A stretch of DNA of 64,000 nucleotides from Lachnospiraceae bacterium (GCA_021628825.1 JAJXRY010000002.1:434001-498000), one strand, 5' to 3'. Positions 1 to 10,392 are shown, counted from the first letter of the stretch. The notes: generated from the letters alone by a model not told the origin. Program-made: numbers and translations.

Positions 1-1
1 T

Positions 2-109
2 GCCTATAAGCTTAGCTTTAAGCATCCGGTTACCCATAAGGAAATGGTCTTTGAGAAGGAACCGGAAGAGGAGCTGTTTGATCCCTTTTTAAATGAAGGA
101 ATTCTGTAA
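2..109 (+). CDS. RluA-family pseudouridine synthase, C-terminal end (partial)
   Basis: Only the last 35 codons are in the window, open at the left edge. The peptide contains AYKLSFKHPVTHKEM, which resembles the C-terminal strand of RluA/RluC/RluD-type pseudouridine synthases (LHAxxLxFxHPxT), enzymes that isomerise uridines in rRNA or tRNA. The catalytic Asp region lies outside the window. The stop codon TAA at 107-109 lies inside the left arm of a palindromic repeat. The family call rests on this short tail alone. Confidence 0.6.
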   Translation, partial: AYKLSFKHPVTHKEMVFEKEPEEELFDPFLNEGIL

Positions 110-131
110 CTGTGAAGGTACTGAACAGTTA
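105..131. repeat. Palindromic repeat, TAACTGT...ACAGTTA, overlapping a stop codon
   Basis: The arms TAACTGT (107-113) and ACAGTTA (125-131) are inverted around an 11-nt loop. A near-identical copy lies at 9812-9837. The element belongs to a dispersed family with arms like TAACTATTCAG, also at 6786, 24679, 40305, 41843 and 59487. Here the left arm supplies the TAA stop of the upstream gene. Confidence 0.7.
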
Positions 132-231
132 TGGAATTCTTTAATACTGCATAGAATATCAAGCATTCACCCATACTATCCCTATGATTATAACTCAGTC
201 GATGCACAAGACTTGCATCATTTCGGAAAGT

Positions 232-1302
232 ATGGGTATTTTTATGCAGCAGTTCTTTCATCAGAAAACGACACAATTCTTCCTTACGGTTTTAGTCACA
301 TACCTTTTTATGAAATATCTCAGTCCGTTTGTTACACCTTTTTTGGTAGCCTTTCTGATTGTCTGGGCGATGAACCCCTATATTGAGCGTGTCCATCAAA
401 AAAAACTCGATTTAGGAAATCCTTTGTGGCGGGGCTTCTGCTTACCATCTGGATTATTCTTTTTTTATCTGGATTTTTATGGATTTTTCAGCTATGTTGT
501 GATGAATGGCAGGGGGCGATCTCTGGAGCCGGATTCCGGCTTATTTTTCCAACTGGGAAACAGCGCTTTCCTGTTGCTGTGACAATCTGGAAAAGCTGTT
601 TGGGCTCAATGGACAGAAGCTGCAGGGCTTTGTGATCCAGCAGATTGCGGTTTTTACAGATAACTTCCAGACCAATATTATGCCTATGGTTATGGGAAAG
701 TCAGTTACCTATATGAAAGGAATTGTTTCCTGCTTTGCGTTTCTGGCAGTTGTTTTTATTGCGGTAATGCTGCTGGTTAAAGACTACGCAGAGATTGCCC
801 GGAAGTTTGAAACACTGGAGTTTCAGGGGATCCGGGAAGTGTTCCGGAAGGTAGTGGTTTATCTGAAAACATTTCTCCGGGCACAATTCATTATTCTGCT
901 GATCATCAGCGTCTTATGTGCAGTTACCTTAAGTCTTATTGGTATGACCGGGGCGGTCTTCTATGGATTCCTGACGGGATTTATGGACATGCTGCCCTTT
1001 ATCGGAACGGGAATTATGCTGCTTCCTCTCGGAGCCATTTACTTTTTTACCGGAGAATACTGGAAAGCCATTGTCTGTATTGGGTTGTATGCGCTGTGCG
1101 CACTGATCCGGGAAATGCTTGAACCACGGCTGATTGGTGATAAGGTTGGAATCTGGCCGATTGGGATTTTTGGTTTTCCGTATTTGCGGGAGTCCATCTG
1201 TTTGGTGTTGCAGGAGTAATTAAAGGGCCTCTTTCCCTGGTAATTATTTGTGAAACTCTGAAATTTTTGTGGTATACTGGGAATTATGAAAAAGACAGCT
1301 AA
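232..1302 (+). CDS. AI-2E family transporter (frameshifted in sequence)
   Basis: This is a multi-pass membrane protein of the AI-2E/PerM permease family. Conceptual translation across three frames gives a family-sized protein of about 355 residues with hydrophobic helices, an amphipathic middle part, the motif DMLPFIGTG and, near the end, EPRLIGDKVGIWPI, both typical of the family. Frame changes are needed near 400 (an A8 run), around 490-590 and near 1175; the true C-terminus ends at the TAA of 1300-1302, in a frame that continues with VHLFGVAGVIKGPLSLVI. Start chosen at MGIFMQQF; ATG 184 is an alternative and the ribosome site is weak. The gene overlaps the next start at 1286 by 17 bases. 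Substrate is unknown: members export AI-2 or act as Na+/H+ antiporters. Confidence 0.8.
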
Positions 1303-2787
1303 TTTACTGGTAACTGCATATTTATTACTACTGTTTGTTGTGTATCCCTTCTATATGAAAGAAGGATATGTGGAGATCGGAAAAGCGAAGTATTCCTTTT
1401 GGATCCGGATTTCCTTAAGTGCAGCGGTAGTTTTGCTTTTATTTTTTGTGATCCAACTGATCCGGGAGCTGAAAGAAAAGAGCCTGCATCTTCAGGCAAC
1501 GGATATCAGCATCCTCGTATTTGTGGGAACGCTGTTTCTTACCTTTCTTCTGGCGGTAGACCGTAAGGAGGCACTGTTCGGAACAGAAGGCTGGAATATG
1601 GGCTTCGCGCTCTATGGAGTATTGTGCCTGTTGTATCTGATGATCCGGCTTTTGTGGAAGCCGGACAAATGGATCATTTATCTTGCATTATTTGCATCCG
1701 GAGTAATTTTTCCTGCTGGGGATTCTGGACCGGTTTTTCTATTTATCTCATCCCACTGGAAATTCGTAACCCCGGTTTTCTGTCCACACTTGGCAATATT
1801 AACTGGTTTACCGGGTATCTTGTGATTTTTCACAGCAGTGAGCGCATCGCTTTTTTTCTTTTATCGGAAGAAAAAGGAATGACAGCTTTTAGTGCTGTGA
1901 TTACGTTGCTTGGCTTTGCGGCAGGCTTCGGACAGGGAAGCAGCAGTGTGTTTCTGTTTTTTGCAGGTTTATTTCTGGCGCTTTTATGGATTGCTTCCTA
2001 TGAAAAAAGAAGAATGCCGCGGTTGATGATTTTGTGGGGAATGTGGTGTTTGTCGGCACAGATCATCCGGCTTATGCGGATGCTTATTCCGGATGGATAC
2101 CAGTATGATACGGAGAATCTGTGTGGGAATTTTACCGGTGGAAGCCTGACGATTTTCTTATTGGTAATAGGAGGACTGCTCTTTGGAACAGTCTCCATTC
2201 TCATGAAGTATAAGGAGCAGACCGGCAGGTGGATACGGAGAGCGTTGCTTACCCTTGGTGGAATTCTTGTTGCTGGTGTAACTGTTATAATGTTTTATAG
2301 TTATATTTGTATTTCAAAAGGAACGGAAATGCCAACACTCTATGACCGGCTGCCATGGGGAGACGATTCCTGGGGCAACGGACGGGGAATGACGTATCGG
2401 TCAGCAATGATGATTCTTACACAGATGACGCCTTTGCAAAAACTCGTGGGTGTCGGGCAGGACTGCTTTTCCGCTTATGCCTATTCTATTCCGCAAGTGG
2501 CAGACGAATTGTGGCAGTATTTTGGCAATGACCGGTTGACCAATGCACATAATGAAATTCTGACGATGCTTGTGAATCATGGAATTGTTGGAACAATCAG
2601 CTATCTGGGTATTTTTATCACTTACCTTTATAAAACCGGAAAACAATCCAAAAATCTGTACAGTATCAGTATTGCAGTTGCCGTAATCTGTTATTTGGTA
2701 CATAATATGGTTAGTTTTGCGAATGTATTGAATCTCCCATTTCTCATTATCCTATTGGCAATGGGCGTAAAATGGTGTAAGATATAA
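1286..2787 (+). CDS. O-antigen ligase-like polytopic membrane protein (frameshifted)
   Basis: A protein of about 500 residues with at least ten hydrophobic segments. The C-terminal part carries NAHNEILTMLVNHGIVG followed by hydrophobic helices, the signature of the Wzy_C / O-antigen ligase superfamily, where a conserved His-containing periplasmic loop precedes the last helices. Such enzymes ligate or polymerise surface glycans; in a Gram-positive host the glycan target cannot be inferred. Two clustered shifts between about 1705 and 1760 break the frame, both near T runs. It overlaps the AI-2E gene end, so the two are probably cotranscribed. No other glycan gene is adjacent. Confidence 0.7.
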
Positions 2788-2796
2788 TGATGTTAG

Positions 2797-2896
2797 AGAA
2801 AAACAAGCGGCTGCGAAGCAGACATTTGTTTTTCTTGCATCATTAGCGAACGAATATCCTGCGAAGCAGGATGAAGAGTGCGGAGCACGGATTCGT
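2797..2896 (+). other. Structured leader with GNA-loop hairpins upstream of proS
   Basis: The 173-base gap before proS holds three nested dyads. At 2797-2835 AGAAAAACAA pairs with TTGTTTTTCT around CTGCGAAGCAG. At 2850-2896 an outer stem ACGAAT/ATTCGT encloses two hairpins, ATCCTGC-GAA-GCAGGAT (2856-2872) and GTGC-GGA-GCAC (2878-2888), drawing a compact three-way junction. I see no T-box signature although the downstream gene is an aminoacyl-tRNA synthetase. It may be a repeat element, an RNA leader, or the terminator region of the upstream gene. Confidence 0.5.
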
Positions 2897-2960
2897 GAGC
2901 TTAACAGAACAAAAAGTAAACGGCTCACAAGGGATGAGTGGCCGGACAGAGGAGAATAAC

Positions 2961-4392
2961 ATGGCAGAGAAAAAGTTAGTAGAAGCAATTACCTCGATGA
3001 ATGAGGATTTTGCACAGTGGTACACCGATGTAGTAAAGAAAGCAGAATTAATTGACTATTCCAATGTCAAGGGCTGTATGGTAATCAAGCCGGCAGGATA
3101 TGCCATCTGGGAGAACATTCAGAGACAGCTTGATGACCGTTTTAAGGCAGTTGGAGTAGAGAATGTATACATGCCAATGTTTATCCCCGAAAGCTTACTT
3201 GAAAAGGAAAAGGATCATGTAGAAGGATTCGCACCGGAAGTAGCTTGGGTAACACATGGTGGACTGAATCCTCTTCCGGAGAGAATGTGTGTCAGACCTA
3301 CTTCTGAGACACTGTTCTGCGATTTTTATAAGAATGATATCCAGTCTTATCGTGACCTGCCGAAGGTATATAACCAGTGGTGCAGCGTTGTCCGTTGGGA
3401 AAAGGAAACCAGACCTTTCTTACGTTCCAGAGAGTTCTTATGGCAGGAAGGACATACCGCACACGCAACAGCAGAAGAAGCACAGGCACGTACCGAGCAG
3501 ATGCTGAACGTCTATGCAGATTTCTGTGAAGAAGTACTTGCAATTCCTGTCATTAAAGGACGTAAGACCGAGAAAGAGAAGTTCGCTGGTGCAGAAGCAA
3601 CTTATACCATTGAAGCACTGATGCATGATGGTAAGGCACTGCAGTCCGGAACCAGCCATAACTTTGGTGACGGCTTTGCGAAAGCATTCGGAATCCAGTT
3701 TACAGACAAAGATAACAAATTAAAAATATGTTCATCAGACTTCCTGGGGAATGTCCACCAGAATTATCGGTGCGATCATCATGGTTCACGGCGATGATTC
3801 CGGACTGGTACTTCCTCCTAAGATTGCACCTACACAGGTTATGATCATTCCGATTCAGCAGAAGAAGGAAGGCGTTCTTGAAAAGGCAAATGAATTAAAG
3901 GAAGTATTAAGCAACTTCCGTGTAAAGGTCGATGATTCCGACAAGAGTCCCGGATGGAAATTCTCCGAACAGGAAATGCGCGGAATTCCGCTTCGTGTGG
4001 AAATCGGACCGAAGGATATCGAGGCAGGCAAGTGTGTCATCTGCCGTCGTGATACCAGAGAAAAGGTAGAGGTAGCACTTGACCAGCTTGCAGAAACCGT
4101 AGATGCACTGTTAAAGCAGATGCAGTCCGATATGTTAGAAAAAGCAAGAAAGCATGTCGAATCCCATACTTATACTGCAACAACCAGAGAAGAATTCGAA
4201 GAAATCTTCGCAACCAAGGCTGGATTCGTAAAGGCAATGTGGTGTGGTGAGACAAGCTGTGAAGAGGCCATTAAGGAAAACATGGCAGTAACCAGCCGTT
4301 GCATGCCGTTCCATCAGGAATGTCTGTCCGATAAGTGTGTATACTGCGGCAAACCCGCAAAGAAAATGGTATATTGGGGAAGAGCTTACTAA
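2961..4392 (+). CDS. proS: Prolyl-tRNA synthetase, archaeal/eukaryotic-like short type (frameshifted)
   Basis: Charges tRNA-Pro with proline in the cytoplasm. About 477 codons after joining, the size of the short ProS form without the INS editing domain. Visible class II motifs include RPTSETLFCDFYK, the motif 2 region RWEKETRPFLRSREFLWQEGHTAHA, and the C-terminal zinc-type Cys cluster (CVICR, CVYCGKPAKKMVYWGRAY), with the terminal Tyr of this type. One extra A in TTAAAAATATG near 3725 breaks the frame; removing it restores YVHQTSWGMSTR. Start at ATG 2961 after GAGGAG. Because the editing domain is missing, the YbaK-like protein at 60234 may clear Ala-tRNA-Pro in trans. Confidence 0.93.
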
Positions 4393-4425
4393 GCCTTCCC
4401 CTTGTGATACAGGTAAGTAAAAGGT

Positions 4426-5763
4426 ATGAGTCCAATCAGACAAATTGAATTACCCGAAGATGTGAAACAGATCATAAAAACGATTACGGAAGCCGGCTAC
4501 GAAGCATATGCTGTAGGCGGCTGTATTCGTGATTCGGTTCTTGGAAGAATCCCCGAAGATTATGATATTACGACCTCGGCAAAGCCCCTGCAGATCAAGG
4601 AACTGTTTTCCCATACGATTGATACAGGGATCAAGCATGGTACAGTGACCATTATGCTGCATGGCACTGGTTATGAAGTCACGACCTACCGGATTGACGG
4701 AGAGTATGAGGACTGCCGTCATCCCAAGGAGGTTATTTTCACCTCGAACCTGATTGAGGATCTGAAACGGCGGGATTTTACCATTAATGCCATGGCTTAT
4801 AATGATGAACAGGGACTGGTGGATCCTTTTGACGGGACAGGGGATCTTGAGAAACGGGTGATCCGCTGCGTAGGGAATCCGATCGAGCGTTTTACGGAAG
4901 ATGCACTGCGGATGATGCGTGCCGTGCGGTTTTCGGCACAGCTCGGGTATGAGATCGAAGAGGAGACGGCGGCTGCCATTCAAGTGCTTGCACCGAATCT
5001 GAAGAATATCAGTGCAGAGCGGATCCAGACGGAGCTTGTAAAACTGGTGACCTCTCCCCACCCGGATTATCTGCGGATTGCGTATGAAACCGGAATTACG
5101 AAGGTCATTCTTCCGGAATTTGATGTCTGCATGACGACGAATCAAAATCATCCGCACCATTGTTATACGGTGGGAGAGCATATTCTGCATTCCATGTGTG
5201 AAATCCGTCCGGATAAGGTATTGCGTCTTACGATGCTGTTCCATGATATAGGCAAGCCGGATACCATTACAACCGATGAGAATGGAATTAATCATTTCCA
5301 CGGGCATCCGGAAATTTCAGCAGCTTATGCACAGAAGATCATGCGGCGTCTCAAATTTGACAATAAATCCATTTATTATGTCACGAATCTGGTAAGATAC
5401 CATGATGTCCGTATTGAATTGTCGAAGAAAAGCGTGCGCCGTGCGGTAAATAAGATCGGGGATGATATTTTTCCGTTATTGTTTGAAGTACGGGAAGCGG
5501 ATACGCTGGCGCAGAGCAGGTATAAGCGTCAGGAAAAGGAACAGGATCTTGCAAAACTAAAGGAAATATATGAAGACATCGTTGCCAACAGAGAGTGTGT
5601 TTCTTTGAAACAGCTTGCAGTAACGGGAAGTGATCTGATCCGGGAGGCCGGTATTCCGGAGGGTCCGCAGGTCGGTGTGAAATTAAAGGAGCTTCTTTCA
5701 CTTGTGATTGAAGATCCATCCAGAAATACCAAAGAATATTTATTGTCTGTGGCAAAACAGTAA
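4426..5763 (+). CDS. cca: CCA tRNA nucleotidyltransferase with HD domain
   Basis: Adds or repairs the 3' CCA of tRNAs. Intact at 445 residues. The N-terminal nucleotidyltransferase fold shows AVGGCIRDSVLG and the metal-binding DYDITT; RRDFTINAMA and the RFTEDALRMMRAVRFSAQLG helix follow. The middle carries an HD-type phosphohydrolase segment (LFHDIGKP, HFHGH). It lies 33 bases after proS and matters here because the tRNA genes in this window do not encode CCA. Start is ATG after a weak AAAAGG. Confidence 0.93.
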   Translation: MSPIRQIELPEDVKQIIKTITEAGYEAYAVGGCIRDSVLGRIPEDYDITTSAKPLQIKELFSHTIDTGIKHGTVTIMLHGTGYEVTTYRIDGEYEDCRHPKEVIFTSNLIEDLKRRDFTINAMAYNDEQGLVDPFDGTGDLEKRVIRCVGNPIERFTEDALRMMRAVRFSAQLGYEIEEETAAAIQVLAPNLKNISAERIQTELVKLVTSPHPDYLRIAYETGITKVILPEFDVCMTTNQNHPHHCYTVGEHILHSMCEIRPDKVLRLTMLFHDIGKPDTITTDENGINHFHGHPEISAAYAQKIMRRLKFDNKSIYYVTNLVRYHDVRIELSKKSVRRAVNKIGDDIFPLLFEVREADTLAQSRYKRQEKEQDLAKLKEIYEDIVANRECVSLKQLAVTGSDLIREAGIPEGPQVGVKLKELLSLVIEDPSRNTKEYLLSVAKQ

Positions 5764-5819
5764 TACTTTGCCGGAATCGTTCATAGGATAGACCATGACA
5801 GTGGTTAGGGGGATTGAAT

Positions 5820-6790
5820 GTGAACGACAGATGCGTTTCGCTGCTTGACAATTATGATGTAGAAGTGCTTCGCACCACGAAGGGGCGAGGCGCTGTTCTT
5901 TGTGAAACAAATCAGGGAATGCTGATTTTTAAAGAATATATGGAAAGAAGAAACAAAATCTTTCTGCAGAATGAGGTTTTTGGAGCTTCTTCATGGACAA
6001 CAGTTTCCTGCAGAACAGATCCTTAAGAATAAAGAAGGAGAGCTTCTGACCATGGACTTTGACGGGACGGCCTATGTCCTTAAGACTTATTTTGCCGGCA
6101 GGGAATGTGATCTGAAGGATTCCGAAAACTGCAATCAGGCAGTCCGGGCGTTGGCGCAGCTTCATAAGACGAAGCTCTGGCAGGAGGAGAATGCGCCCGT
6201 AGAAATACCGGAGAATTCTGCCTTGGAATTTAACCGCCGTACCAGGGAATTGAAGAAGATCCGGCGTTTTTTGAAGACAAGAAGCCAGAAGTCGGATTTT
6301 GAAATTCTGCTTATGCAGAACTATACTTACTTTTTTGAACAGGCCCTTCAGATTGAAGAGGAAATGCAGAAGTTTGCGGCACTGCCCGTACCTTCCGGGA
6401 TCTGTCATGGGGATTTTTCAGTATCATAATATCCTGATCGAACAGGAAAAGACCTTTCTGATTAATTTTGAAAAGTGTGCCATTGGGGACATGACGAGGG
6501 ATCTCGGGCTGTTTCTACGTAAGATCTTAGAGAAAACATCCTGGCAGGAAAAGCTTGCATTTCAACTGATTGGGGAATATGAAAAGGTTCGTCCGCTTAC
6601 GGATGCGGAGAAGCTTCATCTGTATGGAAGGCTTGCCTATCCGGAAAAATTCTGGAAAATAGCTAATTTTTACTATAATTCAGGTAAGGCATGGATACCG
6701 ATGAAGAATATGGAGAAGCTTTACCGGCTTCTGGATCTGGAAGAGGAAAAAAAGACTTTCCTCGAGCATTATCGTGGAGTATACTTGTAA
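5820..6790 (+). CDS. CotS-family spore coat / aminoglycoside-phosphotransferase-fold protein (frameshifted)
   Basis: A reconstructed protein of about 320 residues with a kinase-like fold. It shows GICHGDFQYHNILI (Brenner-type HGD motif), INFEKCAIGDMTRDLGLFLR in place of the usual DFD metal motif, and the coat-protein-specific tail WKIANFYYNSGKAWIP. These are features of the CotS/YutH family associated with spore coats; kinase activity is not certain because the metal-site Asp reads as Asn. Frame changes near 5975 and 6413 (GGATTTTTCAG). GTG 5820 follows AGGGGG; TTG 5814 is the alternative. The stop TAA lies in the first arm of the palindromic repeat at 6786. Confidence 0.75.
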
Positions 6791-6838
6791 CTAATCAGAG
6801 TCATGCAGATTATAGGAGACTGCATGGTATTAGTTATA
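6786..6838. repeat. Palindromic repeat overlapping the CotS-like stop codon
   Basis: Outer arms TAACTAAT (6788-6795) and ATTAGTTA (6829-6836); inner arms CATGCAG (6802-6808) and CTGCATG (6820-6826). Related to the TGTAACTATTCAG family. The TAA of the upstream gene is part of the left arm. There is no T-tract, so simple intrinsic termination is not obvious. Confidence 0.65.
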
Positions 6839-6875
6839 TAAATGTGGTATTTTCAGATAAGATATGAGGTACTTT

Positions 6876-8282
6876 ATGAAGAAATTTCGAAAGGAACAAA
6901 ATAAAATCATCGCATTGTGTGCGGTGTTGTGTCTTGCTGCAACAGGCTGCAGCAGTACCGGACTTGCACAGGAATCCTCGTTTGAGAGTTCTTTTGAGAA
7001 TACGCAGGAGGAGCCGGTGGACATTTATGTATCCAGTGCTTCCGGAGTAGTTAAGCGTGTGGATAAAGAGGCGCAGACGATTACAATCTGTGAGTTGAAT
7101 CAACGGGAAGACAAGACGCTTTCCTATGATGGAGCAACCGTATTTACGGACAAATATGGCGGTCCGCTGACTGTGGATCAACTCATTCCGGGAAGTATCG
7201 TGACGCTTGCTTATAACAGTAACATGGAAAAGATGGGATCTTTGCAGATTAATTCGGATTCATGGAATTATGCAGATATCCAGAAATTTAGCATGAATAC
7301 CGAAAACCGGACGATTACGGTTGGGCAGGAAGAATATCATTTAAGCGATCAACTCCTTGTGTTTTTCCGGACAGGAGGAGATTTTTACCGGAGCAGATTT
7401 TTAAGCCAGGATGTGATTTCCATGCAGGGGATCGGTCAGGAGGTTCTGAGCATCCGTGTGGATCGTGGACATGGCTATCTGGAACTTAAGAACGAGGAAT
7501 ATTTTGTTGGCGGCTGGATTGAGATCGGGCAGACGGTCATTTCACAGCTTTCGCCGGAAATGCTGTTCTCTGTACCGGAGGGCAGTTATCAGGTACGCCT
7601 GACAACGGATCTTCTGGATGAAAGCCGGGAGGTGGAGATCCGCCGGGATGAGATTACGACACTGGATCTGGGAGATATTGAAAAGCCGGTTCCGGAAAGC
7701 GGGCAGGTGACCTTTGACATTACTCCGGAGAGTGCTTCGGTATACATTGATAACAATCTGATTAACCAGTTTTATACCTTGAAGCTGCCGGTAGGAATGC
7801 ACCAGCTTACCGTCAGTGCTTCCGGTTATGATACGGTCAGCCAGTACTTTGAGGTTACCGGTGAGGAGCCTTTAAAGCTGCAGATGAATCTGACCCAGAG
7901 CAAGAGTTCCGTATCGGATAATGATATTTCCTGGGCTTCGGATAAGAAAGAGGGTGCGACGATTACCATTCAGACTCCGGACGGAGCAGAGGTATACGAG
8001 GACAACCTGTATAAGGGTTATGCGCCGGTTACCTACACGAAGAACGTGGGAACACATGTGCTTACCTTCCGCAAATCCGGTTATGTAACGAAGAGTTACT
8101 CGATTGAAGTGGCAGACGATGATGAAAATGTGGTTTATTCCTTCCCGGATCTGGAACCGGAGAGCAGCTCCACAGTCAGCGGTAACAGTGTTTCGGACAA
8201 CACCGTTAAGACGCAGAGCACGGTCAGCGGCAATTCTGTGAGTGGGAACTCCGTAAGCGGTAATTCCGTCAGTGTAGAGTAG
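6876..8282 (+). CDS. Lipoprotein with tandem PEGA domains and SVSGN repeat tail
   Basis: About 468 residues, intact. A lipoprotein signal peptide (MKKFRKEQNKIIALCAVLCL, lipobox AATGCSS) predicts membrane anchoring outside the cell. The middle is beta-rich; two PEGA-like modules follow, one around FDITPESASVYIDNNLIN and one around TIQTPDGAEVYEDNLYKGYAPV, each ending in a GYxxxSxxxEV strand. PEGA domains occur in surface proteins and are thought to be structural or glycan-contacting. The last 40 residues are Ser/Val/Gly/Asn-rich with repeated SVSGN units. ATG 6876 is preferred over 6864 because GAGG lies 7 bases upstream. No enzyme motif was seen. Confidence 0.75.
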   Translation: MKKFRKEQNKIIALCAVLCLAATGCSSTGLAQESSFESSFENTQEEPVDIYVSSASGVVKRVDKEAQTITICELNQREDKTLSYDGATVFTDKYGGPLTVDQLIPGSIVTLAYNSNMEKMGSLQINSDSWNYADIQKFSMNTENRTITVGQEEYHLSDQLLVFFRTGGDFYRSRFLSQDVISMQGIGQEVLSIRVDRGHGYLELKNEEYFVGGWIEIGQTVISQLSPEMLFSVPEGSYQVRLTTDLLDESREVEIRRDEITTLDLGDIEKPVPESGQVTFDITPESASVYIDNNLINQFYTLKLPVGMHQLTVSASGYDTVSQYFEVTGEEPLKLQMNLTQSKSSVSDNDISWASDKKEGATITIQTPDGAEVYEDNLYKGYAPVTYTKNVGTHVLTFRKSGYVTKSYSIEVADDDENVVYSFPDLEPESSSTVSGNSVSDNTVKTQSTVSGNSVSGNSVSGNSVSVE

Positions 8283-8382
8283 GAGATTTGGTGGAAGCGT
8301 TTGACAGCAAGGGAAACCTGTGATATAGTACGTCACATAAAACCCCTCGGGGAAGTGGATTTTTCAGGAGAGATCTTTTTTT

Positions 8383-8410
8383 CGCCACGCAGTGTTATCA
8401 CTGCGTGGCG
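8383..8410. other. Perfect 12-bp inverted repeat between the PEGA and MATE genes
   Basis: CGCCACGCAGTG and CACTGCGTGGCG form a perfect 12-bp stem with a TTAT loop. A run of seven T precedes the stem instead of following it on the plus strand, so it is not a standard terminator for either strand. It lies 43 bases before the MATE start codon and could be an operator or a leader hairpin. Confidence 0.6.
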
Positions 8411-8452
8411 CGTTGCGTTTATAAGGAATAGTAATAAGGAGACTTAGAAACA

Positions 8453-9787
8453 ATGGATCAGAATTTCATGAAGGAAAAGAAAATACTGCCACTGGTAATT
8501 TCGATGTCGCTTCCAATGGTGATCTCCATGGCAGTAAATTCCCTGTACAATATTGTAGACAGTTATTTCGTTGCAAAAAAATCAGTGAGAATGCGATGAC
8601 GGCTCTTTCTCTGGTTTATCCGGTGCAGAATCTGATGACAGCGATTGCAGTGGGATTTGGCATCGGTATGAATGCCAGAGTGGCTTTCTGTCTTGGAGCA
8701 GGGAATAAAAAAAGCAGGCAGATCAGGCAGCGGTTACAGGACTTCTTTTTAAGTATCTTTCATGGAGTTATTCTGATGGTGGTCTGCATGCTGGGAATGC
8801 CGAAGTTCCTGTCTCTATTTACCGATAACGAAGAAATTATCCGCATGGGACTTGTTTACGCGAATCGTGCATTCCTGTTTTCTGTTATTATTATGCTTGG
8901 TATTTCCATGGAAAAGATTTTCCAGGCAGTTGGCAGAATGAAGGTTTCCATGATCAGTATGATGTGCGGTTTTATAGCCAATATTGTTCTGGATCCCTTG
9001 ATGATCTTTGGAATCGGTCCTTTTCCGCAGATGGGAATGGCGGGAGCTGCCTATGCTACCGGAATCGGACAGACCATTACCTTGCTTGTTTATATTCTCT
9101 TTCATATGTTCCGGCCATTGCCGGTTTCCTTTGGAACAAAGAATATTTCCTTCAACCGTGAACTGATGCAGAAATTATATGCAGTGGGCATTCCGGCTTC
9201 CTTAAATATGGCACTGCCCTCCCTGTTGATTTCTTCCCTCAACGGAATTCTGTCAGCTTTTTCGGAAACATATGTGCTGGTGCTTGGCGCGTATTATAAG
9301 CTGCAGACCTTTATCTATCTTTCGGCGAATGGGATCATCCAGGGAATCCGGCCTCTGGTCAGCTTTAACTATGGTGCGGGAGAGCGGAAGCGTGTAGAAC
9401 AGATTTTTCCGGACAGCGCTGTGTCTTACAGCAGGTGTGATGGCAGTTGGAATGCTGCTTTCTTTCCTGATTCCCGGACAGATGATCGGTTTATTTACCT
9501 CGAATCCGGAAACGATAAAGATTGGTGTGATGGCACTTCATATTATCAGTCTGGGATTTATTGTGTCGGCGGTTTCGGTTACCTGTTCCGGAACACTGGA
9601 AGGACTTGGAATGGGAATGGCCTCCTTATGGATTTCCTTATCGAGGTATGTGGTGGTCATCATTCCGGCCGCATTTCTTTTGAGCAGGGTATGGGGAGCG
9701 GATGGAGTGTTTTATGCTTTTCCTGTGACAGAGATTATGACTGCGGTATTTGCTTTCATGATTTATCGTAAAAGCTATCAGGCATAG
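8453..9787 (+). CDS. MATE family efflux transporter (frameshifted)
   Basis: About 444 residues with twelve predicted helices in two homologous halves. The N-terminus LPLVISMSLPMVISMAVNSL YNIVDSYFVAK and the central GIPASLNMALPSLLISS are typical of MATE/NorM-like Na+ or H+ coupled exporters of drugs and metabolites. Frame changes occur at an A7 run near 8577 (restoring ISENAMTALSLVYPVQ) and at T5 near 9406. ATG 8453 follows AAGGAG at longer than usual spacing. Substrate is not predictable from sequence. Confidence 0.88.
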
Positions 9788-9811
9788 CGTCATATCAGTG
9801 TAAGGAAGATC

Positions 9812-9837
9812 GTAACTGTGAAGGTACTGAACGGTTA
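9812..9837. repeat. Palindromic repeat copy, 25 bases after the MATE stop
   Basis: Contains GTAACTGTGAAGGTACTGAA followed by the closing arm CGGTTAC, nearly the same as the copy at 105-131 including the loop GAAGGTACTGA. Two copies about 9.7 kb apart with the same loop suggest a mobile or duplicated element and not chance dyads. Confidence 0.7.
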
Positions 9838-9971
9838 CGGAAATTTACAATAGGAAATAAGCAGTGGATCGTTCGACAAAAAACGATTTCGAGTTTTTAA
9901 CAGACTACTTGTTTTTGGACGGGAAATTTGTGGAAAACCTTGAAAAATCTGCATTTTAATCCAAATTTACC

Positions 9972-10000
9972 TTGACAAACAGGGGCAAAAACGCTATATA
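9972..10000 (+). promoter_or_regulatory. Vegetative-type promoter of the HU gene
   Basis: TTGACA (9972-9977) and TATATA (9995-10000) with 17-bp spacing match a sigma-A promoter. The start site would leave a leader of about 95 bases before the ATG at 10101, which is preceded by AGGAGG. Confidence 0.7.
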
Positions 10001-10100
10001 TATTAATAGACGTTTGTAAAGGGGCAGATCGTTCCATCGTCAATAGATATCGAATATAAGATATCAAAGAATACACTCAAATAAATAGGAGGAAGTTCAA

Positions 10101-10373
10101 ATGAACAAAACAGAATTAGTTGCAGCTATGGCTGATGCAGCCGGCTTATCCAAGAAAGACGCAGAAAAGGCATTAAAGGCATTTACAGATGTTGTTGCAG
10201 AAGAACTTAAGAAGGATGGAAAGGTTCAGTTAGTTGGATTCGGTACATTCGAAGTATCCAAGAGAGCAGCAAGAGAAGGAAGAAATCCTCAGACTGGTAA
10301 GACCATGAGCATTCCTGCTTCTAAGGCTCCTAAGTTTAAAGCTGGTAAGGCTTTAAAGGATTCCATCAACTAA
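10101..10373 (+). CDS. hup: HU-family nucleoid-associated DNA-binding protein
   Basis: Ninety residues, the usual HU length. It has the N-terminal helix pair (MNKTELVAAMADAAGLSKKD), the VQLVGFGTFEV turn and the DNA-arm segment GRNPQTGKTMSIPASKAPKF with the intercalating Pro context. HU bends DNA and compacts the nucleoid as a dimer. It has its own strong promoter and terminator, so it is probably a single-gene unit highly expressed relative to the operon that follows. Confidence 0.96.
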   Translation: MNKTELVAAMADAAGLSKKDAEKALKAFTDVVAEELKKDGKVQLVGFGTFEVSKRAAREGRNPQTGKTMSIPASKAPKFKAGKALKDSIN

Positions 10374-10392
10374 TATTGTTTGGAACGATTCG

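Noticed and set aside
2788..2960. T-box riboswitch before proS
   Set aside because: No T-box sequence (AGGGTGG-type) and no specifier-like stem could be identified; the hairpins have a different layout.
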